Source: Neomesorhizobium albiziae (GTDB lineage: Bacteria > Pseudomonadota > Alphaproteobacteria > Rhizobiales > Rhizobiaceae). From it: a stretch of 64,000 nucleotides of DNA. Position 1 is the first letter of the stretch. Every line of letters begins with the position of its first letter. The position numbers were made by a program, and so were the translations under genes. Shown in pieces: positions 1 to 8,335 of this stretch. Under the pieces are notes generated by a model. It was not told the origin of the DNA, made no database searches, and worked only from the letters and a program-made list of their open reading frames with translations. The DNA lies in the NCBI RefSeq assembly GCF_900114255.1, contig NZ_FOSL01000015.1:1-64000 (forward strand), in the 5' to 3' direction.

Positions 1-132
1 CAAAAGCCCGAAGGATCGCGCTCGACGTTATCCGCTGCAGGGCGGTGTCTTTATGGCTGCGCAGAAGCCAGCGTTCCATCGGGCGAGGCAATCCGCTGCG
101 AGCCGGATAGCCCTTCTTACGTGAACCCCTTA

Positions 133-513
133 CTAGTTCACCGCCGCCCTTTTTGGGCGTTTCGAGTGCCCAGTTGCAGCCTTCTGTGTCGCGGGGAGGA
201 AGGTGTGGGCCGCGCCGCGTACCACGTCGATCATCGCATTAGCCGCACTCTGCGCGGCCTCGACAGCCAGACTGGCCGCCTGTGCACCCTTCTTGGCGCC
301 CTTCTTCGCACCCTTCTTGCCCGCTGCCGCAAGATCCTCGCGGTGCTCGACAAGCACGGCGGCGGCGGCGCCGGCGCCCGCGGTCAAGGCGTTGGCGAGC
401 ACGTCACGCCCCATCGGATTGTTCAGCAGGGCGCGCAGCAGCTTCGATTTGCGAGCGGATTTGGGCACTCTGTACCCGGCGACCTTCTTGGGCAGCTTGA
501 ATTTTTTTGCCAT
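133..513 (-). CDS. Hypothetical basic Lys/Ala-rich protein
   Basis: A 126-residue protein of unknown function. The N-terminus (about residues 1-30) is very basic, the middle (about 38-95) is Ala-rich with GAKKGAKKGA-type repeats, and the C-terminus is again basic. The composition resembles small nucleoid-like or histone-H1-like proteins, but no domain is recognised. The start is supported by AAGGGA just upstream of the ATG. It diverges from the CYTH gene, with about 75 bp between the two starts. Function not inferred. Confidence 0.6.
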   Translation of the reverse strand: MAKKFKLPKKVAGYRVPKSARKSKLLRALLNNPMGRDVLANALTAGAGAAAAVLVEHREDLAAAGKKGAKKGAKKGAQAASLAVEAAQSAANAMIDVVRGAAHTFLPATQKAATGHSKRPKRAAVN

Positions 514-588
514 GTTGTTCCCTTTTGAATCTGAACGCAGCGGCTTTCAAGCGGTTCCGTGCGCTACCTATTAAGAACGGAAGCTGTC

Positions 589-1080
589 ATGCCCGTGGAG
601 ATCGAAAGGAAATTTCTTGTCAATGATGATTCTTGGCAGCCGCTGGTAACGAAGCGGCTGCGGGTTCGTCAGGGCTATTTTGCACGTACGCCGATGATGC
701 GCGCCCGTATCCGGCTGATCGACAAGGACCAGGCGTTCATCACCCTGAAGAGTCAGCCGGGGCCGGTCACGCGCTATGAGTACGAGTATCCCATTCCATA
801 CTCCGAAGCCGCCGAAATGATCGATCGCTTCAGCATCGAACCCCTCATCGAGAAAACCCGGCACTGCCTGCCCTGGGGCGGTCTGATCTGGAGCGTCGAT
901 GTCTTTGAAGGCCTGAACCGCGGTTTGGTGGTGGCAGAGGTAGAGCTTGCCCGGGCATGGCAAGATTTCGATCTCCCTTCCTGGGCGGGCAAGGAAGTAA
1001 CCAGCGACCCGCGCTATGGAAATTCCAATCTTGCCCGCGCGCCCTTCATAAGCTGGAACGAGAGGGACAAACCGGACTAA
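589..1080 (+). CDS. CYTH domain protein (inorganic triphosphatase/adenylate cyclase-like)
   Basis: A 163-residue single-domain CYTH protein. The signature ExExK lies at residues 4-8 (EIERK), directly after the initiator. Basic and acidic strands follow as expected for the eight-stranded triphosphate tunnel (RVRQGYF, RARIRL, TLKSQPG, YEYEYPIP, EVELA). Bacterial single-domain CYTH proteins typically hydrolyse inorganic triphosphate with divalent metal. I chose MPVEIERKF as start because the ExExK motif normally sits at the extreme N-terminus; the frame is open 30 bases further upstream. Cytosolic. Family confident, substrate inferred. Confidence 0.85.
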   Translation: MPVEIERKFLVNDDSWQPLVTKRLRVRQGYFARTPMMRARIRLIDKDQAFITLKSQPGPVTRYEYEYPIPYSEAAEMIDRFSIEPLIEKTRHCLPWGGLIWSVDVFEGLNRGLVVAEVELARAWQDFDLPSWAGKEVTSDPRYGNSNLARAPFISWNERDKPD

Positions 1081-1436
1081 GACTGTTATGTCAGCGGCCG
1101 TCGAGTCATGCGATCAACGTCGCTTACGTCCGCTTCGCGCCGTCCCGCTTTTTTGCTTCTTACGCTTGTTTCATCGTACGAGCCGCCGCGGCGCCGCCTT
1201 CGACAACTGACTCGCCCACGTGCACGCATTGCCAAGAGAATGCCAGCAAATACGTGACTGATGTCTGAACGTCCGCTTTTTGGGGGAACAGTGCCACTGC
1301 CCCGAACGACTACTATTGGGCGGTGCAAAACTGCCATTCGGCATGAGAATAACAAGGGTCGCCTTCCGGTCCGAAAGCCATCGCTCAGAGAGCACGACCA
1401 GTTGAAGCAAAGGAACTCCGCTGCCAGACTGATGCC
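1081..1436. other. Intergenic, no gene recognised
   Basis: Between the CYTH stop and the SRAP start I see no convincing coding sequence. A long minus-strand frame crosses here but only as the antisense of the SRAP gene. No clear terminator or promoter could be read. Confidence 0.5.
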
Positions 1437-2105
1437 ATGTGCGGACGCTACGCCCGATATCTCCCCTGGTCGGAAATCCACCGGCTCTATCGCCTGACCG
1501 CGCCGGCAGACGTCGGCCGTAACACCCAGCCACGCTACAACATCGCGCCGACGCAGGACGTGCTGTTCGTCACCAAAGGTGAGAACGGCGGCAGCCACCA
1601 GCTTCGCGAGGGGCGATGGTGGCTCGTTCCATGGTGGGCGAAGGAGATACCGAAAAGCGCTATGTTCAATGCCCGCTCGGAAACTGTCGATACCTCCGGC
1701 GCCTTCAAGGATGCGTTTAAGTCGAAACGCTGCCTGATCCCCGCCGATGGTTTCTACGAATGGACGATCAGCCCTGCTGACAAGGGCCGCGACCCCTGCT
1801 TCCTGCCTGAGCATCAGCCCTTCAGCTTTGCCGGCATCTGGGCGCACAACGACAAGGTCGGCGTCACCAGCTGCTCGATAATCACGATGCCGGCCGGCGA
1901 TCCAATGAAGCAGATCCACGACCGTCAGCCGGTGATCCTCGATCCCGAAATCTATGATGCCTGGCTGAATCCGGACACGCCGCCAGCCGACGCCAAGAAA
2001 CTACTGCACGAGAACCTCGATGCCGGTCTGGAATTCTACCGCGTCGGCCGAGACGTCAACACGTCGGCCAAAGACCCAAGTAACCCTACGATCTGCCGCA
2101 CATGA
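1437..2105 (+). CDS. SOS response-associated peptidase (SRAP, YedK/HMCES family), frameshifted tail
   Basis: SRAP protein that caps abasic sites in single-stranded DNA through a thiazolidine link to the Cys2 alpha-amine after Met removal. The sequence starts MCGRYAR, so catalytic Cys2 is present. The asparagine-containing stretch RYNIAPTQ, the glutamate in PADGFYEW and the histidine in the IHDRQPVIL segment are all in place, so the active site is complete. The annotated frame ends with an unusual NPTICRT. A shift of one base near 2090 gives the family-like ending YDLPHMIERIQLL, stopping at 2128, so the last few residues are probably frameshifted. SRAP often sits near Ku/LigD genes, and ligase relics lie just downstream. 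Confidence 0.9.
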   Translation: MCGRYARYLPWSEIHRLYRLTAPADVGRNTQPRYNIAPTQDVLFVTKGENGGSHQLREGRWWLVPWWAKEIPKSAMFNARSETVDTSGAFKDAFKSKRCLIPADGFYEWTISPADKGRDPCFLPEHQPFSFAGIWAHNDKVGVTSCSIITMPAGDPMKQIHDRQPVILDPEIYDAWLNPDTPPADAKKLLHENLDAGLEFYRVGRDVNTSAKDPSNPTICRT

Positions 2106-2158
2106 TCGAGCGGATCCAACTGTTGTAAGGCAGTCCCAATCCGGCAACGCTGGCACTC

Positions 2159-3130
2159 TCAATATCCGCCGATGATCGGCAGGATTTCGCCGGTGATGTA
2201 GCTGGAACATTGCGGCGAGGCCAGGAACACATAGGCAGGCGCGATCTCCTCCGGCTGGGCCGGGCGTTTCATCGGTGTCTTGGCGCCGAATTTGGAGACG
2301 TCCTCGGCTTCCTTTTCCGAAGGGTTGAGCGGGGTCCACACCGGCCCCGGAGCCACCGCATTGACCCGAATGCCCTTGCCGACAAGGTTGCCCGAGAGTG
2401 CGCGGGTGAAGGCGTGGATGCCACCCTTGGTCATCGAATAGTCGACCAGCTCCTTCGAGCCGTCGATGCCGGTGATGGAGCCGGTGTTGATGATCGCCGA
2501 ACCCGGCTTCATGTGCAGCACGGCTTCCTGCGCCATGTGGAAATAGCCATAAAGATTGGTCTTCAGCGTGGTGTCGAAATGTTTTTCGGTGAGGTCGGCG
2601 AATTCGGCCGAATGGACCTGAAAAGCAGCGTTGTTGACTAGCACGTCGAGGCGGCCGAGCTTCTTCACGGTGTCGGCCACCGCTTTTCTGCAATAGCGGC
2701 GCTGGCTGACGTCGCCCGGCAGCAGGATGCAGCGCCCACCTTCCCTCTCGACCGCCTGCTTCGTCGCCTCGGCATCACGGTGTTCCGAAAGATACGAAAT
2801 AGCCACATCGGCGCCCTCGCGGGCAAAAAGCACGGCCACCGCACGGCCAATACCGGAATCGCCGCCGGTGATCAGCGCCACCTTGCCGTCGAGCTTTTTC
2901 GAGCCGATCCAGAACGGCGCCTCGTACATCGGCGCCGGTTCGATCTTCCATTCCTCGCCGGGCTTGGGGTGATGCTGCCTAGGGAAGGGCGGCGCGGGAT
3001 ATTTTCGGGCGCCAGCCTGCATGGCCTTCCCATCGGCCCGATCGGGCTTACGGCGATCGTCGGCATCGACCTTCTTCTGGATGATGCGCTGCTTGCGTTC
3101 CGCAGCCTTGGCCGAAGCTTGTGCGGGCAT
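2159..3130 (-). CDS. SDR family oxidoreductase (YghA/GSP39-like)
   Basis: A 323-residue short-chain dehydrogenase of the subgroup with a long N-terminal extension (about 80 residues, basic at first, then proline-rich). The nucleotide-binding motif TGGDSGIG is at 88-95, NNAA starts at 166, and the catalytic Ser218, Tyr231 and Lys235 (YSMTK) are intact. These proteins are often linked to general and osmotic stress; the substrate is unknown. It faces the SRAP gene tail-to-tail. Family assignment is firm; role is inferred only from the subfamily. Confidence 0.9.
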   Translation of the reverse strand: MPAQASAKAAERKQRIIQKKVDADDRRKPDRADGKAMQAGARKYPAPPFPRQHHPKPGEEWKIEPAPMYEAPFWIGSKKLDGKVALITGGDSGIGRAVAVLFAREGADVAISYLSEHRDAEATKQAVEREGGRCILLPGDVSQRRYCRKAVADTVKKLGRLDVLVNNAAFQVHSAEFADLTEKHFDTTLKTNLYGYFHMAQEAVLHMKPGSAIINTGSITGIDGSKELVDYSMTKGGIHAFTRALSGNLVGKGIRVNAVAPGPVWTPLNPSEKEAEDVSKFGAKTPMKRPAQPEEIAPAYVFLASPQCSSYITGEILPIIGGY

Positions 3131-3389
3131 GGGTCATCTCCGGTTCCTGGAGAATGCCTAACGCGCGAGGCCACGAAAGGTTTTCACCACGGCACCCGAC
3201 AGCGGCGGAAATCTGACAACACCAGTCGACGCGCTGCAACCGCCGATGATTATGGCAAGCTCACCGATGCTGCCGGCGTCGGACCGACTTCAACTGCACC
3301 GCCGGACGGCTGTAAAACAGCTTCTCGACGGCGTCGTCACAGATGCCGCCGATCGCCGGCCTCCGGATCAAAGGGTGCCGTTCGGGTGG

Positions 3390-3502
3390 CGCCGGAGACC
3401 ATTGTGGAGGTCGAATTTCAGAGCTGGACGGAAGACGGTCAGCTCCGGCACCCGTCGTTCAAACAGGTGCGGGACGATCGGTCGATTGATGAATTCCTGT
3501 GA
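3390..3502 (+). pseudogene. ATP-dependent DNA ligase C-terminal relic (copy A)
   Basis: The plus-strand frame reads APETIVEVEFQSWTEDG, followed by QLRHPSFK and a VRDD segment to a stop. This closely matches the C-terminal OB-fold end of LigD-type ATP-dependent ligases (consensus around VAEVxFxxWTxDGxLRHPSFxGLRxD). No adenylation domain or start is visible upstream, so this is a 3-prime remnant. Three more decayed copies lie within the next 1.7 kb. The rest of the 3131-3885 gap holds nothing I recognise. Confidence 0.7.
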
Positions 3503-3885
3503 GGTGGCGTTCGCGAGCAATGAGATCACTTGATCACCGAGAATTCGAAACGGTTGAAGTGATTCACCCAGACAGATTCTTTCTTCGCCTCGAATGTTCC
3601 CGAAGGATTGAGCTTGCTTGGCTTAAACCCGCGTTCAGTGTCGGCGCCGTGCTCCGGTGATCAGCTCAATCCGTCGATAGTCGTCAGCCATAAGCCTGTG
3701 CTTGAGCATAGCCTCAAGCTCCGCGTTGTGCCAACTGTCCGGTCGAAATGGGGGCCAGTTCAGAACGCGAACGGACACCCCAGTTGGATAGTTGGAATGG
3801 AACAAATGGAGGTGCCGGAACGTTGTTTCAGGTTGGAGTGCGACCAACAGACAACCGTCTGACAGCACCCATCTAGGAGACCTCG

Positions 3886-3969
3886 ATGGATACCACCACC
3901 TTACTCATTATTATTCTTGTTCTTGTTTTGCTTGCCGGCGGCTGGTTCGGTCGTGGGCGCTGGTATTAA
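3886..3969 (+). CDS. 27-residue single-pass membrane peptide
   Basis: A very small ORF preceded by AGGAG seven bases before the ATG. It encodes a hydrophobic helix made almost only of Leu, Ile and Val (residues 4-17), then GGWFGRGRWY. The strong ribosome site, a helix of membrane length and the positively charged aromatic end make it a plausible real micropeptide of the kind common in rhizobia. No function is known to me. Confidence 0.6.
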   Translation: MDTTTLLIIILVLVLLAGGWFGRGRWY

Positions 3970-4234
3970 TCGATGCGCTCGAAGGCGCGTAATTGGGGCG
4001 CCTTGCCGCGTTCGCTAAGGGCAAATTTCGACCTAAGACACTGCGGGCAGTCTTGCAGGCAGGCGGACACGTCTCTGCATCATGAATTTCGGTGATTGGC
4101 TGTGGTAAAACGAAACTGGGCATCGCTCCTTTGTGAAGCGACTGCTGGTGCTGGGCCTGGGGCGCCAACCCAATATCAGGCGACGGAGGCGCCTCTTTTT
4201 CGCTGCGTCTGTCCTGGCGGGCTGAGCTGCGGAG

Positions 4235-4268
4235 GGAGCGGCCGAAGTGACCACACTTTGGTTGCTCC
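4235..4268. repeat. Intergenic palindromic element, unit 1
   Basis: An imperfect inverted repeat: GGAGCGGCCGAAGT on the left pairs with ACTTTGGTTGCTCC on the right across a short spacer. A near-identical element is at 5901. It resembles rhizobial intergenic palindromic units able to form a hairpin in DNA or RNA. Confidence 0.6.
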
Positions 4269-4433
4269 TTTGAATCTGCAATCTCCAGACGCCCGACGCT
4301 TGAGGAGGAAATCCGATAGCGCCGGACGCCAGACCGGCAGTAGACTATGCGGGAATACCGCCGATAGAACGATTATGGTCGCCAAAGGCCGCCACGCCAA
4401 TCCGCAAAACGCAAGAGGCGGCAAGATGCTCAA

Positions 4434-4508
4434 GGACCGGCGAAGAGGGCCAGCTTCGCCGTCATTTAACGCGTGCGGGATGATCGGCCGGAGAAGAGTT
4501 TCTGGAGA
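4434..4508 (+). pseudogene. DNA ligase C-terminal relic (copy B)
   Basis: At nucleotide level this stretch aligns with copy D: both share GAAGA.GGCCAGCTT, then CCGTCATT, a degenerate GTGCGGGATGATCGG core and GAAGAGTTTCTG. It has a small deletion and a premature stop, so it no longer encodes the ligase end. It is recognisable only by comparison with the other copies. Confidence 0.5.
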
Positions 4509-4559
4509 TCTCCAGCCGAGCTGAATTTCTCGCTCTGCACCGGAACATCGCATCGCAAC

Positions 4560-4730
4560 GCGCGTTGCAACAGTGTCGGCACCTTTGTTACCAGAGCTGG
4601 GGTCGACGTTGGATGCGCTCCGTAGCGTCTCTTTTTCGCGGTGACGTAACGACCATGAATGCGTTTCTGGCCCGCGAAAGGAGCAGCCAGGTCCAAAGCC
4701 GTGGTTGCTCCCTTCTTTGCCAAACGCGAA
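4560..4730 (+). repeat. Long direct repeat, copy 1
   Basis: About 170 bp repeated at 6040-6212, estimated by eye at roughly 85 percent identity. It includes TCGGCACCTT, TACCAGAGCTGGGG, GCGTCTCT and a GCCCGCGAAAGG segment. Together with the palindromic units and ligase ends, this indicates a locally duplicated and decayed block. Confidence 0.65.
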
Positions 4731-4815
4731 GTCGAGTTTCGAGGCTGGGCTGAAGATGACCAACATCGCATTCTTCATTCAAGCGAGTCCATGACGACGG
4801 CTCGATCCATGAATT
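4731..4815 (+). pseudogene. DNA ligase C-terminal relic (copy C)
   Basis: Translates as REVEFRGWAEDDQHR before drifting, matching VEVEFQSWTEDGQLR of copy A. The downstream bases also match copy A: both have GATCCATGAATTC or GATTGATGAATTC, and then TTCGCGAGCAATG just past the ligase stop. The similarity therefore extends beyond the gene end, so whole segments were duplicated. Confidence 0.55.
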
Positions 4816-5109
4816 CATATGAAGCTCGGCTCTGGCCGTTCGCGAGCAATGCAACTAGCGACTTTACCGTGCTCTCCTGCAGCTCGTCGAACGCTGAGGC
4901 TGAGTAGAAATTCCTCGAGGGTGTGCTTCTGATAATTTACGGGAGCGCTGCACAAAGAGCTCGCCCATGTGCGCATCAAGAACGAGGTGCCATTGACTGC
5001 GACCGTCATTCGCCAAAATCGTCGAAAAGATCATGGTGAAAGAGATCAAGGCGCGACCGGCTCTACAATCACAAAATTCCGGTATTGCAGAGGCAAAATG
5101 GAACCGTGA

Positions 5110-5219
5110 CGGTTCTTTACCGAGCCGCCGCTGACGAGAGTTGGAGCGAAGACGGCCAGCTTGGGCAGCCGTCATTCGAATGGGTGCGTGACGATCGGTC
5201 AGCAGAAGAGTTTCTGTAG
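5110..5219 (+). pseudogene. DNA ligase C-terminal relic (copy D)
   Basis: Reads SWSEDGQLGQPSFEWVRDD followed by RSAEEFL and a stop, almost the same as the end of copy A. No upstream ligase body is present. The stop codon abuts the end of the convergent hypothetical gene at 5220. Confidence 0.65.
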
Positions 5220-5438
5220 TTAGGCTGCCTTAAATCGGGGTTGGAACTCGTGCCGGTCCAGCGCCGCTACCAACTCGTCCGCTGTTTGAATACCGCTCTC
5301 AAACAGGCTCATTATCCGATACGCTAAGTTTTCGTGAGCTGGATCACCCGGCTGGATACCCGCATCTCGGCAGCGGTCATTGAATATTTGGTGAAGAATG
5401 ACCAGCTGCTCTGGGCTGGCGCTGCCATTGAATCGCAT
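5220..5438 (-). CDS. Hypothetical 72-residue protein
   Basis: A small soluble protein with predicted helices (SPEQLVILHQIFND, ENLAYRIMSLFESG, ADELVAALDRH). Start chosen at MRFNGSAS because GGGAG lies nine bases upstream; the frame stays open further upstream without a better site. The style is typical of short conserved rhizobial proteins of unknown function. It converges on ligase relic D. Confidence 0.6.
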   Translation of the reverse strand: MRFNGSASPEQLVILHQIFNDRCRDAGIQPGDPAHENLAYRIMSLFESGIQTADELVAALDRHEFQPRFKAA

Positions 5439-5599
5439 GGTGTTTCTCCCATCGGGCGAAAGCACCTGAGTTGGCTTCCAAGCGTCGTTCGCCGTAGAAT
5501 ATCGGACGACGATCTTACCATAGCACATGTTGTGCGGGAGCGCTGTTCACAAAGACATAGTGCTCGGAAAGGTGGAACCCATGTTCGGCCCAGCCGTTC

Positions 5600-5875
5600 G
5601 TGCCATGGAGAGCCGCGCAACATGACGCGAATGAGAGTCTGGTGATTGCACGCCACGTTGCAAAAACGGGCATCACCGAACAGCAAGCCCGCGCACTCGT
5701 GCTGCTGCTTGGGGCCAGTAACTGGCCTTCTCTACATGAAGCACGATTGCTCGGAACAGCACGTCACGAGTTAGCGTTAAATTGGCGTTGGCCCTTCCCA
5801 TCCACGGCCGACTACCTGAGGCGCCTTCTGAAAGATCCGCAAGCAGAGGCGCCTCCCTTTTTTCGCCGCAGCTGA
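5600..5875 (+). CDS. Hypothetical small protein, possibly degraded
   Basis: The central segment TGITEQQARALVLLLG followed by ASNWPSLHEARLL looks like a short rhizobial helical protein with a KTGIT.xQA..L pattern. The flanks look non-native: the start lacks a ribosome site and the tail runs into the palindromic repeat block. It may be the remnant of a protein of about 65 residues. No function assigned. From the stop to 6475 there is only the repeat block and no further gene. Confidence 0.35.
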   Translation: MPWRAAQHDANESLVIARHVAKTGITEQQARALVLLLGASNWPSLHEARLLGTARHELALNWRWPFPSTADYLRRLLKDPQAEAPPFFRRS

Positions 5876-5900
5876 TCCTTGGCGGGCTTGCGGCGGAGGG

Positions 5901-5933
5901 GGAGCGGCCGAAGTACCCCACTTTGGTTGCTCC
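5901..5933. repeat. Intergenic palindromic element, unit 2
   Basis: Second copy of the hairpin at 4235: left arm GGAGCGGCCGAAGT, loop ACCC, right arm ACTTTGGTTGCTCC. The flanking bases (GAGGCGCCTC upstream) are also shared with unit 1, so the repeat is longer than the hairpin. Confidence 0.6.
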
Positions 5934-6039
5934 CTTCCTGAGATCGTTCGGACGCACGCTATGTCGTGAACGACTTTCCGCGAAGCTCGCGCCTCCTACG
6001 ACTAATTCCCCGCTAAGCATCGGAACAGCGCAACCCAAC

Positions 6040-6212
6040 GCGCGTTTAAACAGGGTCGGCACCTTGTTTTACCAGAGCTGGGGCCGATGTTGGAGGCGCT
6101 CCCGTAGCGTCTCTCTTTCGCGGTGACGTTACGACTATGAAATGCGTTTCTTGCCCGCGAAAGGGGAGCAATCAGGTCCAGAGCCCTGGTTTCTCACTTC
6201 TATTCCGCACAA
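6040..6212 (+). repeat. Long direct repeat, copy 2
   Basis: Partner of the repeat at 4560-4730, with small indels. The ligase-like tail that follows copy 1 is not recognisable after copy 2, so this copy is truncated or more diverged. Confidence 0.6.
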
Positions 6213-6475
6213 TGCGGGACGACGGTCACAGTCAGCGTTGGACGTTAAGCCCATCAAGCGCAACGTGGAGTTCTGCTTCAGGTCCACGCGTGGTCGAAAC
6301 GCTTTGCGCAATATCTAAATGCTCAGTTTCGAAAACGCCACCCCGAGCGCGGCGCGTGACATATCCATGAGCGCAATCAATGAGTTCAATCTCAGAAATG
6401 CATGATCCACTGAGCTATTGGGAACAAAACGTCTCGACAGCACTTGAACGATGAAACGTCGCTCGGGAGAGTCGT

Positions 6476-6766
6476 ATGCCGAAGTATCGATTTGAGTTCC
6501 CTGACGAACCGGATGTGGGGCCGATTGTTCTCGAATTGGAGAACCTAGAAGCCGCGAAAGCCGAAGCGCAAAGGGCAATGGCAGATAGTGTGATGGATCG
6601 TGTGATCCATCGACACGATCCGCGAAGATTGGCCACCCGAATATACGACGAGGCGGGGTATTTGATTGCCCAAGTGGATTTTGACGACCTCGTCTCAGAA
6701 GCCGACGGAGCTGATAAGGCGCAGACAAATCCTCCAGAAGAACCTGGCGTCAAGAGATCAGGATAA
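6476..6766 (+). CDS. DUF6894-like small protein
   Basis: 96 residues beginning MPKYRFEFPDEPDVG with a central acidic segment LELENLEAAKAEAQRAM. This matches the pattern of DUF6894 proteins, which are abundant in Rhizobiales: MPRYFFHV-like start, then a (D/E)LxxAxxEA helix. GGGAG precedes the ATG. The C-terminus carries an acidic, proline-containing tail. Function unknown; several paralogues per genome are usual. Confidence 0.7.
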   Translation: MPKYRFEFPDEPDVGPIVLELENLEAAKAEAQRAMADSVMDRVIHRHDPRRLATRIYDEAGYLIAQVDFDDLVSEADGADKAQTNPPEEPGVKRSG

Positions 6767-6926
6767 AGGTTACCTGGAACCTAGGAACAGTGTTTGCCGA
6801 GCAGCGTTTTACGGGGTTGGCCGATTCTGGCTCGGTCGGCGCCTGAGGCGCCTGAAGCGCAGGCAACGGGTGTCTCCAACACTGAACTGGATCGATCACG
6901 ACTGTGGGATTAAGCGAGCAATTGTA

Positions 6927-7232
6927 GTGCACCTCCTCCAGATTCTGCTTCCACTCCAAGACAATACCGGACGGCGGTTCAAGCAGAAGGACTTTGAGCA
7001 CCTGAAGGAAGAGCTTGCCGCCGAACACGGTGGCGTAACCGCCTATCTCCAGTCGCCTGCGGAGGGTCTTTGGAACCAAGCTGGCGCGACCGACAGGGAT
7101 GACGTGGTCATCTTCGAGGTGATGACCGAAGAAATTGATCTGTCGCGCTGGCGACAGCGACGAGCCGACCTCGAACGCCGTTTTCGCCAGGACAAGGTCA
7201 TTGTCCGCTATTGGCCGCTCTCGCTCGTGTAG
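6927..7232 (+). CDS. Conserved hypothetical protein
   Basis: 101 residues starting VHLLQILLPLQDN with GTG as start, and containing FEHLKEELAAEHGGVTAY, SPAEGLW and DDVVIFEVM. I know this pattern (LLQILLPL..N.G, then GGVTAxxRSPAEGLW) from short conserved alphaproteobacterial proteins without assigned function. The open frame extends upstream but that part overlaps the DUF6894 gene and looks non-coding. It ends eight bases before the KTSC start, so the two are probably cotranscribed. Confidence 0.65.
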   Translation: MHLLQILLPLQDNTGRRFKQKDFEHLKEELAAEHGGVTAYLQSPAEGLWNQAGATDRDDVVIFEVMTEEIDLSRWRQRRADLERRFRQDKVIVRYWPLSLV

Positions 7233-7240
7233 GGCATATC

Positions 7241-7459
7241 ATGCCCTCTACCTCGATCCGCAAGACTGAATATGATCCAGACAGGGAGATACTATCGGTC
7301 TGGTTTGTCACCAGCGGAAAGCGATATGACTATGAAGCCGTGCCCGCGGCGACTTACCAGGCTTTTCAAGACGCGTTCGCCAAGGGTCGCTTCTTCAACG
7401 CACACATCCGGGACCGCTTCAAGTATCGACGCGCCAGCGAAAACGACGACAACGGCTAG
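7241..7459 (+). CDS. KTSC domain protein
   Basis: 72 residues: MPSTSIRKTEYDP, then ILSVWFVTSGKRYDYEAVP, AATYQAFQDAFAKGRFFN and IRDRFKY. This is the complete KTSC fold (about 60 residues, a domain also found at lysyl-tRNA synthetase C-termini). Stand-alone KTSC proteins are thought to bind nucleic acid, with no proven role. Start chosen at the ATG after AGGGC. Its 3-prime end overlaps the stop of the convergent DUF6766 gene by four bases. Confidence 0.8.
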   Translation: MPSTSIRKTEYDPDREILSVWFVTSGKRYDYEAVPAATYQAFQDAFAKGRFFNAHIRDRFKYRRASENDDNG

Positions 7460-8094
7460 GCGCCCGTTTCGGAATTGGCGGCGCCTGCGGGCTTCGACTC
7501 GGGCGAGCCTTTGTGCCGCAGGAAAATCGACAGCACCACCAGGACCGCGGTCGACATGAATTCGGATTGCCAGTTCTGGAAGGATTCGAACCAGAGTTGG
7601 GCATCGAGGAGATAAGCTCCCAACGTTTGAACCTTTTCACCATGCCGAAGCGCTTCCTCGTTCCTATCAGTGAGGCTTGCCCACCAGTGCAGGGCAAACG
7701 AGGCAATGAACAGCAGCGCCAGTACGATGCCCAACGAATAGGAATAGAGCCAGGAGAAGACGGGATTGCGCCGCCGCGTCGTTGCTGAGAGTTCATCATT
7801 GGTGCGGTCGGGATCATCCGGGTCGCGCGACTCGGCCGAGCCGCGCTGAAACAGCGTCGCCGTTAAGATGACAAAGGCAGCCATCTGCAGGAATTCGCTT
7901 TCCCAGTTCTCAAACAGCGCCGAAAGGAAGCTGCCGCTCGCCATGTACGCCAGTAGGCCGAGAGGGGCAGACCCGTGCACAATTAGCTCTTCATTGTGGG
8001 CGGCTTGACCCGTGCAGATCATGCCGACCACGCTGAACAAAAACATTGTGACGAGAAGGATCGTCAGCCCGTTGTCCCGGAAGAACGTTTTCAC
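7456..8094 (-). CDS. DUF6766 family membrane protein
   Basis: 212 residues beginning MKTFFRDNGLTILLVTMF. It shows four predicted transmembrane helices (about residues 8-28, 44-85 with a break, 118-138, 172-190) and the duplicated motif ENWESEFLQM / QNWQSEFMST preceding helices 2 and 4. This twofold pattern is characteristic of DUF6766. Inner membrane, function unknown; such genes often sit beside stress-type small genes, as here. Confidence 0.8.
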   Translation of the reverse strand: MKTFFRDNGLTILLVTMFLFSVVGMICTGQAAHNEELIVHGSAPLGLLAYMASGSFLSALFENWESEFLQMAAFVILTATLFQRGSAESRDPDDPDRTNDELSATTRRRNPVFSWLYSYSLGIVLALLFIASFALHWWASLTDRNEEALRHGEKVQTLGAYLLDAQLWFESFQNWQSEFMSTAVLVVLSIFLRHKGSPESKPAGAANSETGA

Positions 8095-8335
8095 AAGTCC
8101 TCTCCCTCCGCTTCAATGCCAGCTCTCGAGAACTTCTGCCGTCGACGCTGCTTCAACCTGCTCGCTGAAACAAACTCTCAGGAGAAGGCGTATTCGACGT
8201 GAACTACGGCAGGTTCAAGCGAAATAGGCGGGAAACGTTATCCACTACCCCAAAAGGCAGCTAGCCCGCCGCCCAGATGGACGACGGGCCAGACGGCGCA
8301 GACCGCGCGCCGAGAAAACTATCCAGCTTAGGGTA

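Noticed and set aside
1086-1919. 277-residue minus-strand open frame
   Set aside because: It is the antisense of the well-supported SRAP gene and has no family resemblance.
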